Assembly (NCBI GenBank): GCA_964409335.1
Contig: CAYPCW010000005.1
Span: forward strand, 13,287-77,286
From: JABMOW01 sp964409335
GTDB taxonomy: Bacteria; Fidelibacterota; Marinisomatia; SCGC-AAA003-L08; JACNLC01
Direction: 5' to 3'
Length of the DNA stretch: 64,000 nucleotides
In this document: in pieces, positions 26,200 through 35,814 of the stretch
How positions within the stretch are numbered: the first letter of the stretch is position 1
Layout of the letters: every line of letters begins with the position of its first letter
Position numbers and translations under genes: made by a program
The notes under the pieces: generated by a model
Told to the model about the DNA's origin: nothing
The model's input: the letters and a program-made list of their open reading frames with translations, nothing else
The model's database searches: none

Positions 26200-27761
26200 A
26201 ATGGAATATTCCCATGTTTCTTTTTGGGATTATGATCCACTTTTGTGTTGAGAACATCCAACCCTGATATGAGATTCCATCTTGTAGTTCGGGGTAAGAT
26301 CACGTCATCCACATACCCCCGCTCTGCGGCAATATACGGATTAGCGAATTTTTTGCGATAATACTCCACAAGTTCATCCGCTTTTGCATCGGGGTTGTTA
26401 CCATCCGTCAGGTCTTTTTTCCAGATGATTTCTACGGCACCCCGGGGACCCATTACCGCGATTTCAGCGGTGGGCCATGCAAAATTCAGATCGGCACGGA
26501 TGTGTTTTGACGACATCACATCATAGGCTCCACCGTAAGCCTTCCGTGTGATTACCGTGATTTTGGGAACGGTTGCTTCTGCGAAGGCGTAGAGCAGTTT
26601 TGCGCCATGGCGGATAATCCCGCCCCACTCCTGTTCTGTTCCCGGTAAAAAACCAGGAACATCCACAAATGTGATAATGGGCATATTAAATGCATCCAAA
26701 AAACGGACGAAACGACCCGCTTTGACGGAGGCATTGATATCTAAAACGCCTGCAAGGTATGCCGGCTGATTTGCCACGATCCCAACCGGTCTGCCATTCA
26801 ACCGGGCAAATCCGCAAATGATATTTCTGGCATAGTCGGCGTGTACTTCAAAAAAGGAGAACATATCCATGGTTCGTTCTATGATCTGATGCATATCATA
26901 GGGTTTGTTGGGATTCACGGGGACCAGCGTATCCAGTTCGATATCTTCCCTCGATGGATCATCGTGGGTTTTAACCAGAGGGGAATCTTCACGATTATTA
27001 TTCGGGAGGTACGATAATAATTTTCTTATTTTTTGCAGTACATCCACTTCGTTTTCGCAGGCAAAGTGAGCCACCCCTGATTTTGACGCGTGGGTATCGG
27101 CGCCTCCCAAATCTTCCATGGAAACCTGTTCATGGGTCACCGTCTTCACGACATGGGGACCAGTGACGAACATATGACTGGTTTTCTTGGCCATGAATAC
27201 AAAGTCGGTGATTGCCGGAGAATAGACCGCTCCCCCTGCGCAGGGACCCATGATCGCAGAAATCTGTGGAATGACGCCGGAAGCCAGGGTATTGCGAAGA
27301 AAAATATCTGCATATCCTGCCAGGCTCACGACGCCTTCCTGTATTCGTGCGCCGCCGGAATCGTTCAGACCGATAATCGGAATTCCTGTTTTCATGGCAA
27401 GATCCATTATTTTACAGATTTTCTCTGCAAACGCCTCGGACAGGGATCCGCCGAATACGGTAAAGTCCTGAGAAAATACAAATATTTTTCGTCTGTCGAT
27501 CGTCCCATAACCCGTTACTACTCCGTCGGTGAGAATCTTGGTCTTCTCCATATCAAAATCATGAGACCGGTGGGTGACGAAGGCGTCCAGTTCATGGAAT
27601 GACCCTTTGTCTAAAAGAATATCCAGCCGTTCCCGCGCCGTCAGCTTTCCCTTCTGGTGCTGGGATTCGATTCTGTCCGCACCTCCTCCAACTTGAGCAG
27701 CAGCCCGCATATCTTCCAATGCATTGATCAATTTCTCGCGTGTCGGGCGTTTATCCGTCAT
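26196..27761 (-). CDS. Acyl-CoA carboxyltransferase subunit (propionyl/methylmalonyl-CoA type)
   Basis: A 521-residue biotin-dependent carboxyltransferase with paired crotonase folds. Text: 'KGKLTARERLDILLDKGSFH', 'FSQDFTVFGGSLSEAFAEKI', oxyanion-loop 'DSGGARIQEGVVSLAGYADI', 'GPCAGGAVYSPAITDFVFM', 'DVPGFLPGTEQEWGGIIRHG' and 'RKAYGGAYDVMSSKHI'. It fits the beta subunit of propionyl-CoA carboxylase or the alpha subunit of methylmalonyl-CoA decarboxylase. Biotin carboxylase and biotin carrier genes are not in the window. The start is ATG 27761, overlapping the upstream B12-binding gene by 11 nt; that neighbour puts it in the propionyl/methylmalonyl-CoA route. Confidence 0.92.
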   Translation of the reverse strand: MTDKRPTREKLINALEDMRAAAQVGGGADRIESQHQKGKLTARERLDILLDKGSFHELDAFVTHRSHDFDMEKTKILTDGVVTGYGTIDRRKIFVFSQDFTVFGGSLSEAFAEKICKIMDLAMKTGIPIIGLNDSGGARIQEGVVSLAGYADIFLRNTLASGVIPQISAIMGPCAGGAVYSPAITDFVFMAKKTSHMFVTGPHVVKTVTHEQVSMEDLGGADTHASKSGVAHFACENEVDVLQKIRKLLSYLPNNNREDSPLVKTHDDPSREDIELDTLVPVNPNKPYDMHQIIERTMDMFSFFEVHADYARNIICGFARLNGRPVGIVANQPAYLAGVLDINASVKAGRFVRFLDAFNMPIITFVDVPGFLPGTEQEWGGIIRHGAKLLYAFAEATVPKITVITRKAYGGAYDVMSSKHIRADLNFAWPTAEIAVMGPRGAVEIIWKKDLTDGNNPDAKADELVEYYRKKFANPYIAAERGYVDDVILPRTTRWNLISGLDVLNTKVDHNPKKKHGNIPL

Positions 27762-28161
27762 GCCGGTGGTCTTTGATCCATTGTGTGATATAATCGATGG
27801 TGTCCTGTATGGGGGTTCCGGGACCGAATAATTTGCCGACACCCATTTCGTTCAGGGTATCCATGTCTTTTTGTGGGATGATCCCGCCGCCGGTCAGCAA
27901 CCGGTCGCCCATACCGTTTTCCCGCATCAAATGTAAGATTTTGGGGAAGACGGCCATGTGAGCATTATTCAGGCTGGAGACGGCAATGACATCTGCATCC
28001 TCCTGGACGGCTGCGTTTACGATCATCGATGGTGTTTGTCTTAAGCCAAGGTAGATAACCTCCATTCCTGCATCCCGGAATGCACGGGCAAGTATCTTGA
28101 TTCCCCGATCATGCCCATCGAGACCGGGTTTTGCCATGATCACGCGAATTTTTCTTTCCAT
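27751..28161 (-). CDS. Stand-alone methylmalonyl-CoA mutase B12-binding subunit
   Basis: 136 residues forming only the cobalamin-binding Rossmann domain of a methylmalonyl-CoA mutase-type enzyme. The base-off/His-on motif is 'KPGLDGHDRGIKILARAF' (DxHxxG), followed by 'VIAVSSLNNAHMAVFPKI' and 'LLTGGGIIPQKDMDTLNEMG'. Split mutases carry this as a separate small subunit that pairs with a catalytic TIM-barrel subunit; the latter is not in the window. It sits directly after dtd (adjacent codons) and overlaps the carboxyltransferase gene, so B12-dependent rearrangement and carboxylation of the same C3/C4-CoA pool are co-expressed. Confidence 0.93.
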   Translation of the reverse strand: MERKIRVIMAKPGLDGHDRGIKILARAFRDAGMEVIYLGLRQTPSMIVNAAVQEDADVIAVSSLNNAHMAVFPKILHLMRENGMGDRLLTGGGIIPQKDMDTLNEMGVGKLFGPGTPIQDTIDYITQWIKDHRHDG

Positions 28162-28608
28162 TTATTTTTCCCTGCTGTCTAATACAAATGTGACCGGACC
28201 CTCATTGACCAGTGAGACATTCATCATAGCGCCGAATTCACCGGTTTCAACGGGTATCCCTTTCCCTCGCATCGCCGAAATGAACCATTCATACAGTCGA
28301 TTCCCCTCGTCCGGAGAGGCTGCCAATTGAAATCCTGGGCGCCGGCCCTTTCGCCAATCCCCGCACAGTGTGAATTGACTCACCACCAAAACAGATCCGC
28401 CCACTTCATCAAGTGATAAATTCATGTTCCGATTTTTATCCGGGAAAATACGAAACCCGGCTATTTTATCAACTAAAAATTTTGCATCCGATTCCGTGTC
28501 ATCACGGTACACGCCCAGAAGCAGCAAAATCCCTTTTCCAATCTTGCCGACCACCCTGTGATCGATCTCGACGGTTGCCGATGCAACCCGCTGAAGGATA
28601 ACAACCAT
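28162..28608 (-). CDS. dtd: D-aminoacyl-tRNA deacylase
   Basis: A 148-residue Dtd that hydrolyses D-amino acids (and glycine mischarged on tRNA-Ala) from tRNA. Family text is complete: 'VVILQRVASATVEIDHRVVG' at the N-terminus, the catalytic 'VLVVSQFTLCGDWRKGRRPG' (SQFTL), and 'VETGEFGAMMNVSLVNEGPV' with the Gly-cis-Pro-type region near the end ('GPVTF'). It lies 17 bp after dnaE and abuts the B12-binding gene. Confidence 0.96.
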   Translation of the reverse strand: MVVILQRVASATVEIDHRVVGKIGKGILLLLGVYRDDTESDAKFLVDKIAGFRIFPDKNRNMNLSLDEVGGSVLVVSQFTLCGDWRKGRRPGFQLAASPDEGNRLYEWFISAMRGKGIPVETGEFGAMMNVSLVNEGPVTFVLDSREK

Positions 28609-28625
28609 CTCAGAATTTTGCCGGA

Positions 28626-31600
28626 TCAGGATATCCAGACATTTTGCTTTCCCAGCATAGACCGAAGAGAGTTGACGAACTTTGGTGCCGGAGATACCCG
28701 GGTATTCCGGGATAAAATCCGCTCGATGGTTCCGTCAGACCGTTCAATATGAAAAACGAGCCTGCACCATCCCTGGTGATCACTGCACATAGTTTTTAAT
28801 TCATCGACGAACTTCGCATTGTTGAATTTGAAGGGTATACGAATGTTGATATCTTTGCTGAATTCTTTCCGGATGTGGCTGATTTTCACCACAGACTTTG
28901 CAGAAATGCGCCCGGTACTGTCATCGCCGCCCTTTTGCCGGAAAACTTCACCTTCGATGAATACCAGTTCATTGGGAATAATGAGTTTTTTCATCCGTTC
29001 GTAGACATCGTTAAATACGAACACTTCGATACTCCCCTTTAACCCGGACAATTCGATGATTGCCCACTGCTGGTTGTTCTTATTCAGTTTGGGTTTCACC
29101 ACAGATATCACGCCGCCGACACGGATAACATTGGGTAAATTGTTCATGTCGGGCGATTCCAAAGAAATGGTACTGAATTCTGTAAGGTCGTCTTTATATT
29201 TTTCCAGAGGGTGCCCTGATAGGTAAAACCCCAAAATTTCTTTTTCTTTGAGTTGGCATTCCTCCTTTGTCCAGGGGTCTGCCTCAGGTAACTCCGGTTC
29301 ATGGATGGTTTCCAATCCTGCGCTTCCGAAGATATCCACCTGATGGGTGTCTTTGTCCTGATTAAACCTGGCGCCGAACAATAAAGCCTGCTCCACGGCT
29401 GTAAAATTTTGGACCCGGGTACCTTTAAGGCTGTCACAGGCGCCGGCACAAATGAGGCTTTCCAACGCTTTTCGGTTCATCACATGAGGATCAATCCTTT
29501 TGCACAGATCGAAAATCGAAGCAAAATTACCCTCTTTAGTACGCGCTTCAGCAATACATTCTGCGACCTTATGTCCCACATTTTTGACGGCTGATAAACC
29601 GAATAAAATCTCACCCTTTTTCGATGACCGGAAGTCTGAATATGATTTGTTCACATCCGGCGGATGTACCTTTATTCCCATAATTTTTGTTTCATCGATC
29701 AATGTCACCACCCGATCTAAATTTTCCATTTCGGTAGTAAGATTGGCAGCGATGAATTCTGCAGAGTAAAATGTTTTTAGCCATGCCGTTTGATATGCGA
29801 CAATGGCATAGGCGGTGGAATGGCTTTTGTTAAACCCGTATTGTGCAAATTTTTCCAGATGATCAAAAATCAGTCGCGCTTCATCCGCTTTCATATTATT
29901 TTCGATGGCGCCATTGATAAAATCCAACCGGAAAGCCGCCATCATGTCGGCGTTTTTCTTTCCCATCGCCCTGCGCATTTCATCTGCCTGTGCCAGCGTG
30001 AATCCAGCTATCGTAGAGCAAATTTGCATGACTTGTTCCTGATATACGATAATGCCATAGGTTTCCTTGAGAATGGGCTCCAGATCAGTGTGGATGTACT
30101 CAATTTTATTCTGACCGTGCTTGCGGGCAATAAATTCAGGGATATTCCCCATGGGTCCAGGTCGGTACAGGGCATTCATGGCGATAAGATCCCGGAGGCA
30201 GGTGGGTATAAGTTGTAACAGGTATTCCCGCATCCCTTTGGATTCAAACTGGAAAACACCCACCGTATTTCCATCGGCAAATAATTGATACACTTTATCT
30301 TCTTCAAGATTGATTTTATCAATATTCACCTGAATTCCATGATTATCCCGGATCATCTGGACTGCTTTGGCGATCACCGTAAGATTCCGAAGTCCCAGAA
30401 AATCCACCTTCAGTAGTCCCAATTCCTCAAGGGAATTCATTTCTACCTGGGTTATACGATCGTCCGAGTTGGGCGCCTGATAGAGGGGGACATAGTCTAC
30501 CAGGGGTCCCGGCGCGATAACTACGCCTGCGGCATGGGTGGAAGCATGGCGATGCATCCCTTCCAGAATAGCGGAATACTCGATTAGATTTTTATGCGTT
30601 TCGCTCAAATCCGCAATCCCCGCCAGGTCGTTGGTGATCGAGATAAGTTCACGGAGATTCTTCGACGGATCGTTCGGGATCATTTTGGCGATTCGGTCCA
30701 CATCACCGTAGGGCATTCCCAGTACACGACCCACATCCCGGATGACCGATTTGGTTTTCATCCTGCCAAATGTGATGATCTGCGCCACCGACTCCGTACC
30801 GTATCTCTTGCGGATATAATTGATCACCCGCTCCCGTCCTTCGATGCAGAAGTCGATATCGATATCCGGCATTGACACCCGGTCAGGATTCAAAAACCGC
30901 TCGAACAGCAAATGATATTTGATGGGGTCCACATTGGTGATGCCCGTCACGTATGCCACCAGGCTCCCGGCTGCCGATCCCCGCCCGGGTCCTACGGGAA
31001 TATTGTTCTTCCTCGCATACGCTACAAAATCCTGTGTAATAAGAAAATAATTGGCAAAATTCATTTTTTTAATGACAGACAATTCATAGGTTAACCGCGC
31101 CTGAATTTCCGGCGTGATCTTCGGATACCGTTCCTCTAATCCATCCATACACAATTTTTTCAGGTATTCATTCGCATCTGAAATAGACTCGCTGGTATCG
31201 ATTTCAAAATACGGCAGGTGAAGATTTCCCATCTCAATTTTAATCTCGCAGGATTCCGCGATTCTGATGGTATTCTCCAACGCTGCCGGCGTGGATTTGA
31301 AAAGTTTGTACATTTCGTCCGCAGATTTCACATAAAACTGACGGGGTTCATATCGTCGCCGGTTGGTGTCGCTCAAATCTTTTCCGGTGCCCAGACAGAA
31401 CAGAACGTCGTGTGCCTTCCAGTGCTCTTCAATGGCGTAGTGGTTGTCATTGGTTGCCACCAGGGGAATGTTCAGTTCTTTCGATAGTTTGATCAAAACC
31501 GGATGTGATGCAATTTCTTCGGGGATGCCGTGATTCTGTAACTCAATGTAGTAACGGTTCGGAAAGATCTCCTGATATTCCAAAGCCACTGCCTTTGCCC

Positions 31601-32072
31601 GATCGTAATCTCCGAGGGACGCATAATAAGTGAGTTCACCCGCAAGGCAGGCGCTTGTCGCAATCAGCCCTTCGTTGTACTGCCGTAAAAGGTCCTTGTC
31701 CACACGGGGTCGGTAATAGAAACCATCTATGTATCCGATAGATACCAGTTTCATCAGATTTTTGTACCCCGTTTCATTCTGAACAAGAAGCACCAGATGG
31801 TGATACCCCCATTTTCTGGCGCTATCAGTGGATTGTTTCCTGGTTTTATGATTACCGATGCTCACATAGATCTCGCATCCGAGAATGGGTTTAATATGCT
31901 TTTTGTTTGCCGTTTTGTAGAAAGGGATCATGGAAAAAAGGTTTCCGTGCTCGGTTAGGGCGATCGTATCCATACCCAGATCGTCTAGGCGGTCGCATAT
32001 CATATCGATGGTTTGTGCCCCATCCAGCAGTGAGAAATCGGAGTGATTATGGAGATGTACGAATTCAGGCAT
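28626..32072 (-). CDS. dnaE: DNA polymerase III alpha subunit
   Basis: This 1148-residue replicative polymerase is of the DnaE1 type. The PHP domain opens 'FVHLHNHSDFSLLDGAQ'. The polymerase palm and catalytic aspartates are in 'GPGRGSAAGSLVAYVTGITN' followed by 'SMPDIDIDFCIEGRERVI'. 'HASTHAAGVVIAPGPLVDYV' and 'LYRPGPMGNIPEFIARKHG' are conserved core text. A helix-hairpin-helix region and C-terminal OB-fold ('IRVGGVISVVKPKLNKNNQQ') follow. The length matches E. coli DnaE (1160). It is the first gene of the long minus-strand unit ending at the Lrp regulator. Confidence 0.97.
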   Translation of the reverse strand: MPEFVHLHNHSDFSLLDGAQTIDMICDRLDDLGMDTIALTEHGNLFSMIPFYKTANKKHIKPILGCEIYVSIGNHKTRKQSTDSARKWGYHHLVLLVQNETGYKNLMKLVSIGYIDGFYYRPRVDKDLLRQYNEGLIATSACLAGELTYYASLGDYDRAKAVALEYQEIFPNRYYIELQNHGIPEEIASHPVLIKLSKELNIPLVATNDNHYAIEEHWKAHDVLFCLGTGKDLSDTNRRRYEPRQFYVKSADEMYKLFKSTPAALENTIRIAESCEIKIEMGNLHLPYFEIDTSESISDANEYLKKLCMDGLEERYPKITPEIQARLTYELSVIKKMNFANYFLITQDFVAYARKNNIPVGPGRGSAAGSLVAYVTGITNVDPIKYHLLFERFLNPDRVSMPDIDIDFCIEGRERVINYIRKRYGTESVAQIITFGRMKTKSVIRDVGRVLGMPYGDVDRIAKMIPNDPSKNLRELISITNDLAGIADLSETHKNLIEYSAILEGMHRHASTHAAGVVIAPGPLVDYVPLYQAPNSDDRITQVEMNSLEELGLLKVDFLGLRNLTVIAKAVQMIRDNHGIQVNIDKINLEEDKVYQLFADGNTVGVFQFESKGMREYLLQLIPTCLRDLIAMNALYRPGPMGNIPEFIARKHGQNKIEYIHTDLEPILKETYGIIVYQEQVMQICSTIAGFTLAQADEMRRAMGKKNADMMAAFRLDFINGAIENNMKADEARLIFDHLEKFAQYGFNKSHSTAYAIVAYQTAWLKTFYSAEFIAANLTTEMENLDRVVTLIDETKIMGIKVHPPDVNKSYSDFRSSKKGEILFGLSAVKNVGHKVAECIAEARTKEGNFASIFDLCKRIDPHVMNRKALESLICAGACDSLKGTRVQNFTAVEQALLFGARFNQDKDTHQVDIFGSAGLETIHEPELPEADPWTKEECQLKEKEILGFYLSGHPLEKYKDDLTEFSTISLESPDMNNLPNVIRVGGVISVVKPKLNKNNQQWAIIELSGLKGSIEVFVFNDVYERMKKLIIPNELVFIEGEVFRQKGGDDSTGRISAKSVVKISHIRKEFSKDINIRIPFKFNNAKFVDELKTMCSDHQGWCRLVFHIERSDGTIERILSRNTRVSPAPKFVNSLRSMLGKQNVWIS

Positions 32073-32507
32073 TGAATATTGGTCTTGTGTTTATTCTTTT
32101 TGTAATTACTTTATCTTTCCGGCAAATGGGGAGATAATTTACTTCCGGGTGTGTGATAATCAGGGTAAAGAAATGGGGTGGGGGTAGCATAAAATTCAGC
32201 AGACAACTCCGACGCTCTTTGCCGACCGTATGGCGGGAAAATAACCGCCGGATGGCTATTTTACCCACATGCGCTTTTCAGTTCCCGGAAAATCCGGCGC
32301 AGGTCGGAAGTATCCCGAGCCATGTGAATTTTGAATTAGGAAAACGCTTCCTTCACCGGCAGTTGATGAGTGACCATACAACTGGAATTACACGATCTCA
32401 CAAAGATGCCTGCAAGCTTTAAGCTTGAGTTACAATTAACTTGGGTCTTGAGTAGCATGCACAAAGACGCAATTCGCCGCAGGATGGTTCGAAACAGCAT
32501 GCAGCCC
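32073..32507. other. Gene-free stretch between dnaE and the aromatic hydroxylase
   Basis: 435 bp upstream of dnaE and downstream of the hydroxylase (both minus strand). No supported gene. A perfect inverted repeat CAAGCTT-T-AAGCTTG lies at 32413-32427. The short word AGCATGCA occurs twice nearby (about 32453 and 32497). The dnaE promoter should lie in the left half, but I cannot fix it. Confidence 0.45.
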
Positions 32508-34238
32508 TCAGGGTCGAACGATCAAATCAAGCCCCTGCTTAAGGGTATCGGTAAGGTCTGATCTTCCCTGAGAACGATCGCGCAGCGCCATTTCAAGGGG
32601 GTGTCTCCATGGGGGAGGTGGTGTGAACGGCGCGATAATCTCCAGTATTTCCATATTCAGAAGCCAGTCATCCGGGTACTCATCGGATATCCTTTCATGG
32701 ATTTTCTGAAGTTCCTCCAAATTGGGTGTGCCGGATTCCCGTATCGCCCGGACCCGCCGGTAGAGGTCTATTCGCAAACGGGTGCTGGAGGTATCGGTTT
32801 CTGAAGCCGGCGTCAGGTCATGCGTTGGCTCTCTGTCATCCATGTACGGCACATAGGCGGGCCAGTCTGATGGTCCGCCATAAACGGAAATGACCTTTTC
32901 ACCAATGGCCATATCAAAAAAACCCCATTCCGGACGAAACAAAATTTGATTTCCCTGCGTGACCGTGCAGGATTTAAAGGTGAGCAGGATCGGAACCTCC
33001 GACGCCCGCACAACACGGGTCAGCTTTCCCTGAACGGTCACGCCACTGCCAAAGCAGATGGTCATTTCCCTGCCCTTCATAAGATCTGCACGATTCAGGT
33101 TTGTATCCAATTGGTTCGATATTTTTACAATTGAACCCACCGGAGTGCCATACCCGTGTGTATGGTAATCCCCGCCATGACCGGCGAGTTGACCGGTATC
33201 GGTGCATAATTGAACAGGACCTGTATATTGCAGGTATGCAGGTTGGTCTGTATCATCCAATGTCACCTGCGACAGTACGCCTGAAATCCGGATGCCGCTG
33301 TTCATTACTGTAGTTGTAACGGTGCCGGCCTGCTGCGCTTTGATCAGCCCTTCCAAGCCACCGGTGCGGAATGCCAGTGTCTGTGTGAATTCTTCCAGAA
33401 CTTCACTGAGGGTATAAAAATCAGGTGTCACGAAAAGTTGTGGCTGCGGTTCCGTAATATCGTAGGAATAATGGATACAATCGAGAGTAAATGGATGTTT
33501 TATGACCTTGTCAGTCAGACAGTTGTAACTCTCGCTCAGGGAGGAGAGGAGTCCCGCTCCATAGATCCGGGGATGATCCAATGAACCGATCAGCCCGTAT
33601 TCCACCGTCCACCAATTCATGCGGGACATGTACGCCGCTTCGCTGATATAACTGATGTTTCCTGCGGCATCTTCCAGCGATGCTTTTGCATTGCGAATCT
33701 CATCGGGGGTTGACCGTAGATTTTCCTTAATATCCGAGAGATCGCGAATCGCATGATACAGACGGATATCCTCTGTGCTGGTAATGGCTTTGGACGCAAT
33801 TTCACCATATTTTTTCAGATAGTCGGCATAATCCGGGTCGGCAATGATCGGTGCGTGTCCGGCGGCTTCATGAACAATATCCGGTGCGGGAGTATAGGTG
33901 AGATGTTCTAAAGACCGCATATCCGCAGCAATCGCCAGAACCCCCAAAGATTGAAGCTCCATAAATGCTGCCGGTGGAATGAACCCCCGGACGCACACAG
34001 CGCCCCATCCAAAAGCTGATAATTTGTGATCCATCTCTTCAATTTTCGTGATTCGCTCCTGTTCGATTCCGCAGGCCGCTAACCCTTTTAGATAGGCGGG
34101 ATGAGCTGTCTGTTGAAAATACTGCCGGGAAATCCGCATAATGAACCGCCAGCAGGCGTGATCGATCGAAGTATATCGTTGAAAGTCCTGTTTGACGACA
34201 TATTTGTGTAAATGGGGCGGGATGGTCTTCCAAGTCAC
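32508..34238 (-). CDS. Aromatic amino acid hydroxylase (phenylalanine 4-monooxygenase family), long form
   Basis: A 576-residue protein. The N-terminal half is a tetrahydropterin-dependent hydroxylase. The iron ligands are His123 and His128 in 'PAPDIVHEAAGHAPIIADP' and Glu213 in 'MNWWTVEYGLIGSL', in the family spacing; 'YGAGLLSSLSESYNCL' and 'SYDITEPQPQLFVTPDFYTL' also match. The chemistry is oxygen-dependent hydroxylation of Phe (or Tyr/Trp). Residues from about 330 to the end are an extra region not present in the roughly 260-residue bacterial PhhA; long versions of this kind occur in Bacteroidetes relatives. The start is GTG 34238. No pterin-carbinolamine dehydratase gene is adjacent. Confidence 0.88.
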   Translation of the reverse strand: MTWKTIPPHLHKYVVKQDFQRYTSIDHACWRFIMRISRQYFQQTAHPAYLKGLAACGIEQERITKIEEMDHKLSAFGWGAVCVRGFIPPAAFMELQSLGVLAIAADMRSLEHLTYTPAPDIVHEAAGHAPIIADPDYADYLKKYGEIASKAITSTEDIRLYHAIRDLSDIKENLRSTPDEIRNAKASLEDAAGNISYISEAAYMSRMNWWTVEYGLIGSLDHPRIYGAGLLSSLSESYNCLTDKVIKHPFTLDCIHYSYDITEPQPQLFVTPDFYTLSEVLEEFTQTLAFRTGGLEGLIKAQQAGTVTTTVMNSGIRISGVLSQVTLDDTDQPAYLQYTGPVQLCTDTGQLAGHGGDYHTHGYGTPVGSIVKISNQLDTNLNRADLMKGREMTICFGSGVTVQGKLTRVVRASEVPILLTFKSCTVTQGNQILFRPEWGFFDMAIGEKVISVYGGPSDWPAYVPYMDDREPTHDLTPASETDTSSTRLRIDLYRRVRAIRESGTPNLEELQKIHERISDEYPDDWLLNMEILEIIAPFTPPPPWRHPLEMALRDRSQGRSDLTDTLKQGLDLIVRP

Positions 34239-34589
34239 GGGATCAACGCTCCGGACCGCACCGGCAGATGCATCCCGAACCGGTCGAAATGGTGAAACTT
34301 CTGACAGATGTTTTCCCGCCGCCCATCCTGCACAATAGTGGCATCCTGCCGGGTATCACACCGGGGCGTGACAGGGATATCCGGTGAAAATTTGTGGTGA
34401 TTCTCATGTTTGAAAATACGACGCTTTTTAAAATTTGAGAAATGGTCAATTATCTCATCCCGTACCCCGGTGACCTGTTTTATCCGGGAAACGGCATCCC
34501 GGTCTTTCATCAGGCAATGAGGCTTCACTCTTTTGTATAAACCCCGTAAAATCATCTAAATTAATCTCTCATTTTTTAGGAAAATCACC
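34239..34589. other. Divergent spacer, aromatic hydroxylase / panD
   Basis: 351 bp between divergent genes. A minus-strand frame at 34235-34555 could encode 106 residues and overlaps the hydroxylase start (GTGA). Its composition is rich in His, Arg and Cys with no domain pattern, and I see no ribosome site, so I do not call it a gene. Promoters for both directions are expected here. Confidence 0.4.
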
Positions 34590-34973
34590 GTGTTTCGTCA
34601 AATGATGAAAAGTAAAATTCACCGCGCTACCGTCACTGAAGCCAATCTGGACTACGTGGGGTCTATCACCATCGATGAAGATCTGATGGATGCCGCTGGA
34701 TTGGTGGAAAACGAAATGGTGCAAGTGTTGAATATTTCCAATGGCAATCGTCTTGAAACCTATGTGATCCGCGGCAATCGGGAATCAGGAGAAATCTGTG
34801 TCAACGGCGCCGCCGCCCATCTGATGCACGAAGGTGATAAAGTGATCATCGTTTCCTACTGCATGTTACCGAATCACGAACTGAGGACTCACACCCCAAA
34901 AATTGTCCATGTGGATGATCATAACCACATTGTCAACCTGACCCAGTCCGAAATTAATTTTTCCATCAATTAA
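34590..34973 (+). CDS. panD: Aspartate 1-decarboxylase
   Basis: A 127-residue pyruvoyl enzyme that makes beta-alanine for pantothenate. The self-cleavage site Gly24-Ser25 is in 'NLDYVGSITIDEDLMDAAGL'; 'VNGAAAHLMHEGDKVIIVSY' is the usual core. I chose GTG 34590, with AGGA 8 nt upstream, because the resulting 'MFRQMMKSKIHRATV' aligns with the E. coli N-terminus 'MIRTMLQGKLHRVKV'; the internal ATGs would lose conserved residues. It is the first gene of panD-panB-panC with 2-nt gaps between genes. Confidence 0.97.
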   Translation: MFRQMMKSKIHRATVTEANLDYVGSITIDEDLMDAAGLVENEMVQVLNISNGNRLETYVIRGNRESGEICVNGAAAHLMHEGDKVIIVSYCMLPNHELRTHTPKIVHVDDHNHIVNLTQSEINFSIN

Positions 34974-34975
34974 AC

Positions 34976-35812
34976 TTGCAGAAGATCACCATCAATCACA
35001 TCAGACGATTGAAAGGCGCAGAACGGCCATTCGCCACCCTGACTGCCTACGATTTCACGTCGGCAAAGATCGTGGACGCTACCGGGATTCCCCTTATTTT
35101 GGTTGGTGACAGCGCTGCGATGGTGATGCTGGGATACGATACCACCCTTCCCGTGTCAATGGATGAAATGGTGATGCTGACATCTGCAGTATGCCGGGGG
35201 GTGAAACATGCGCTGGTCATCGCCGATATGCCCTTTATGTCTTATCAGGCATCGGTATCAGACGCACTTCATTCTGCCGGGAGATTCATGAAAGAAGCAG
35301 GAGCAGCCGGTGTAAAATTAGAGGGCGGCTGTCGAATGAACCCTCAGATGCGCGCACTGGTGGAAAACGGCATTCCGGTTATGGGACACATCGGACTTAC
35401 CCCTCAATCTGTTCATCAATTTTCAGGGTATACGGTTCAGGGCAAAACGGTGGATGCGATCCATAATTTGATGGATGATGCCCTGGCGGTGGCAGACGCC
35501 GGTGCATTTTCACTGGTACTGGAAGGAATTCCTGCCGAAGTTGCAAAAATGATCACCCAACAGATTGCCATTCCCACCATCGGGATCGGAGCCGGTCCCC
35601 ATTGCGACGGACAGATCCAGGTCTTCCATGATATTTTAGGGCTGTATACTGAATTTATCCCAAAACACACCCGGCAGTTCGGACAGACCGCCGAACACAT
35701 GACCCGGTCTATTCAAGCTTATATCGAACTGGTGGAAGCCCGGGGATTTCCTTCAGAGGAAAACAGTACCCGCCTTAGCGCCTTAGTTTTAGACGCCCTC
35801 ACCGCCAAATAA
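34976..35812 (+). CDS. panB: Ketopantoate hydroxymethyltransferase
   Basis: A 278-residue TIM-barrel enzyme that adds a hydroxymethyl group from methylene-THF to 2-oxoisovalerate. Magnesium and substrate residues are in 'LVGDSAAMVMLGYDTTLPVS' and 'VIADMPFMSYQAS'. The lysine region is 'AAGVKLEGG', the catalytic glutamate lies in 'FSLVLEGIPAEVAK', and 'PTIGIGAGPHCDGQIQVFHD' closes the site. The start is TTG 34976, two bases after the panD stop. Confidence 0.97.
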   Translation: MQKITINHIRRLKGAERPFATLTAYDFTSAKIVDATGIPLILVGDSAAMVMLGYDTTLPVSMDEMVMLTSAVCRGVKHALVIADMPFMSYQASVSDALHSAGRFMKEAGAAGVKLEGGCRMNPQMRALVENGIPVMGHIGLTPQSVHQFSGYTVQGKTVDAIHNLMDDALAVADAGAFSLVLEGIPAEVAKMITQQIAIPTIGIGAGPHCDGQIQVFHDILGLYTEFIPKHTRQFGQTAEHMTRSIQAYIELVEARGFPSEENSTRLSALVLDALTAK

Positions 35813-35814
35813 CC

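Noticed and set aside
34235..34555. Possible 106-residue gene upstream of the aromatic hydroxylase
   Set aside because: No recognisable domain, His/Arg/Cys-rich composition and no ribosome site; it overlaps the divergent promoter region of panD.
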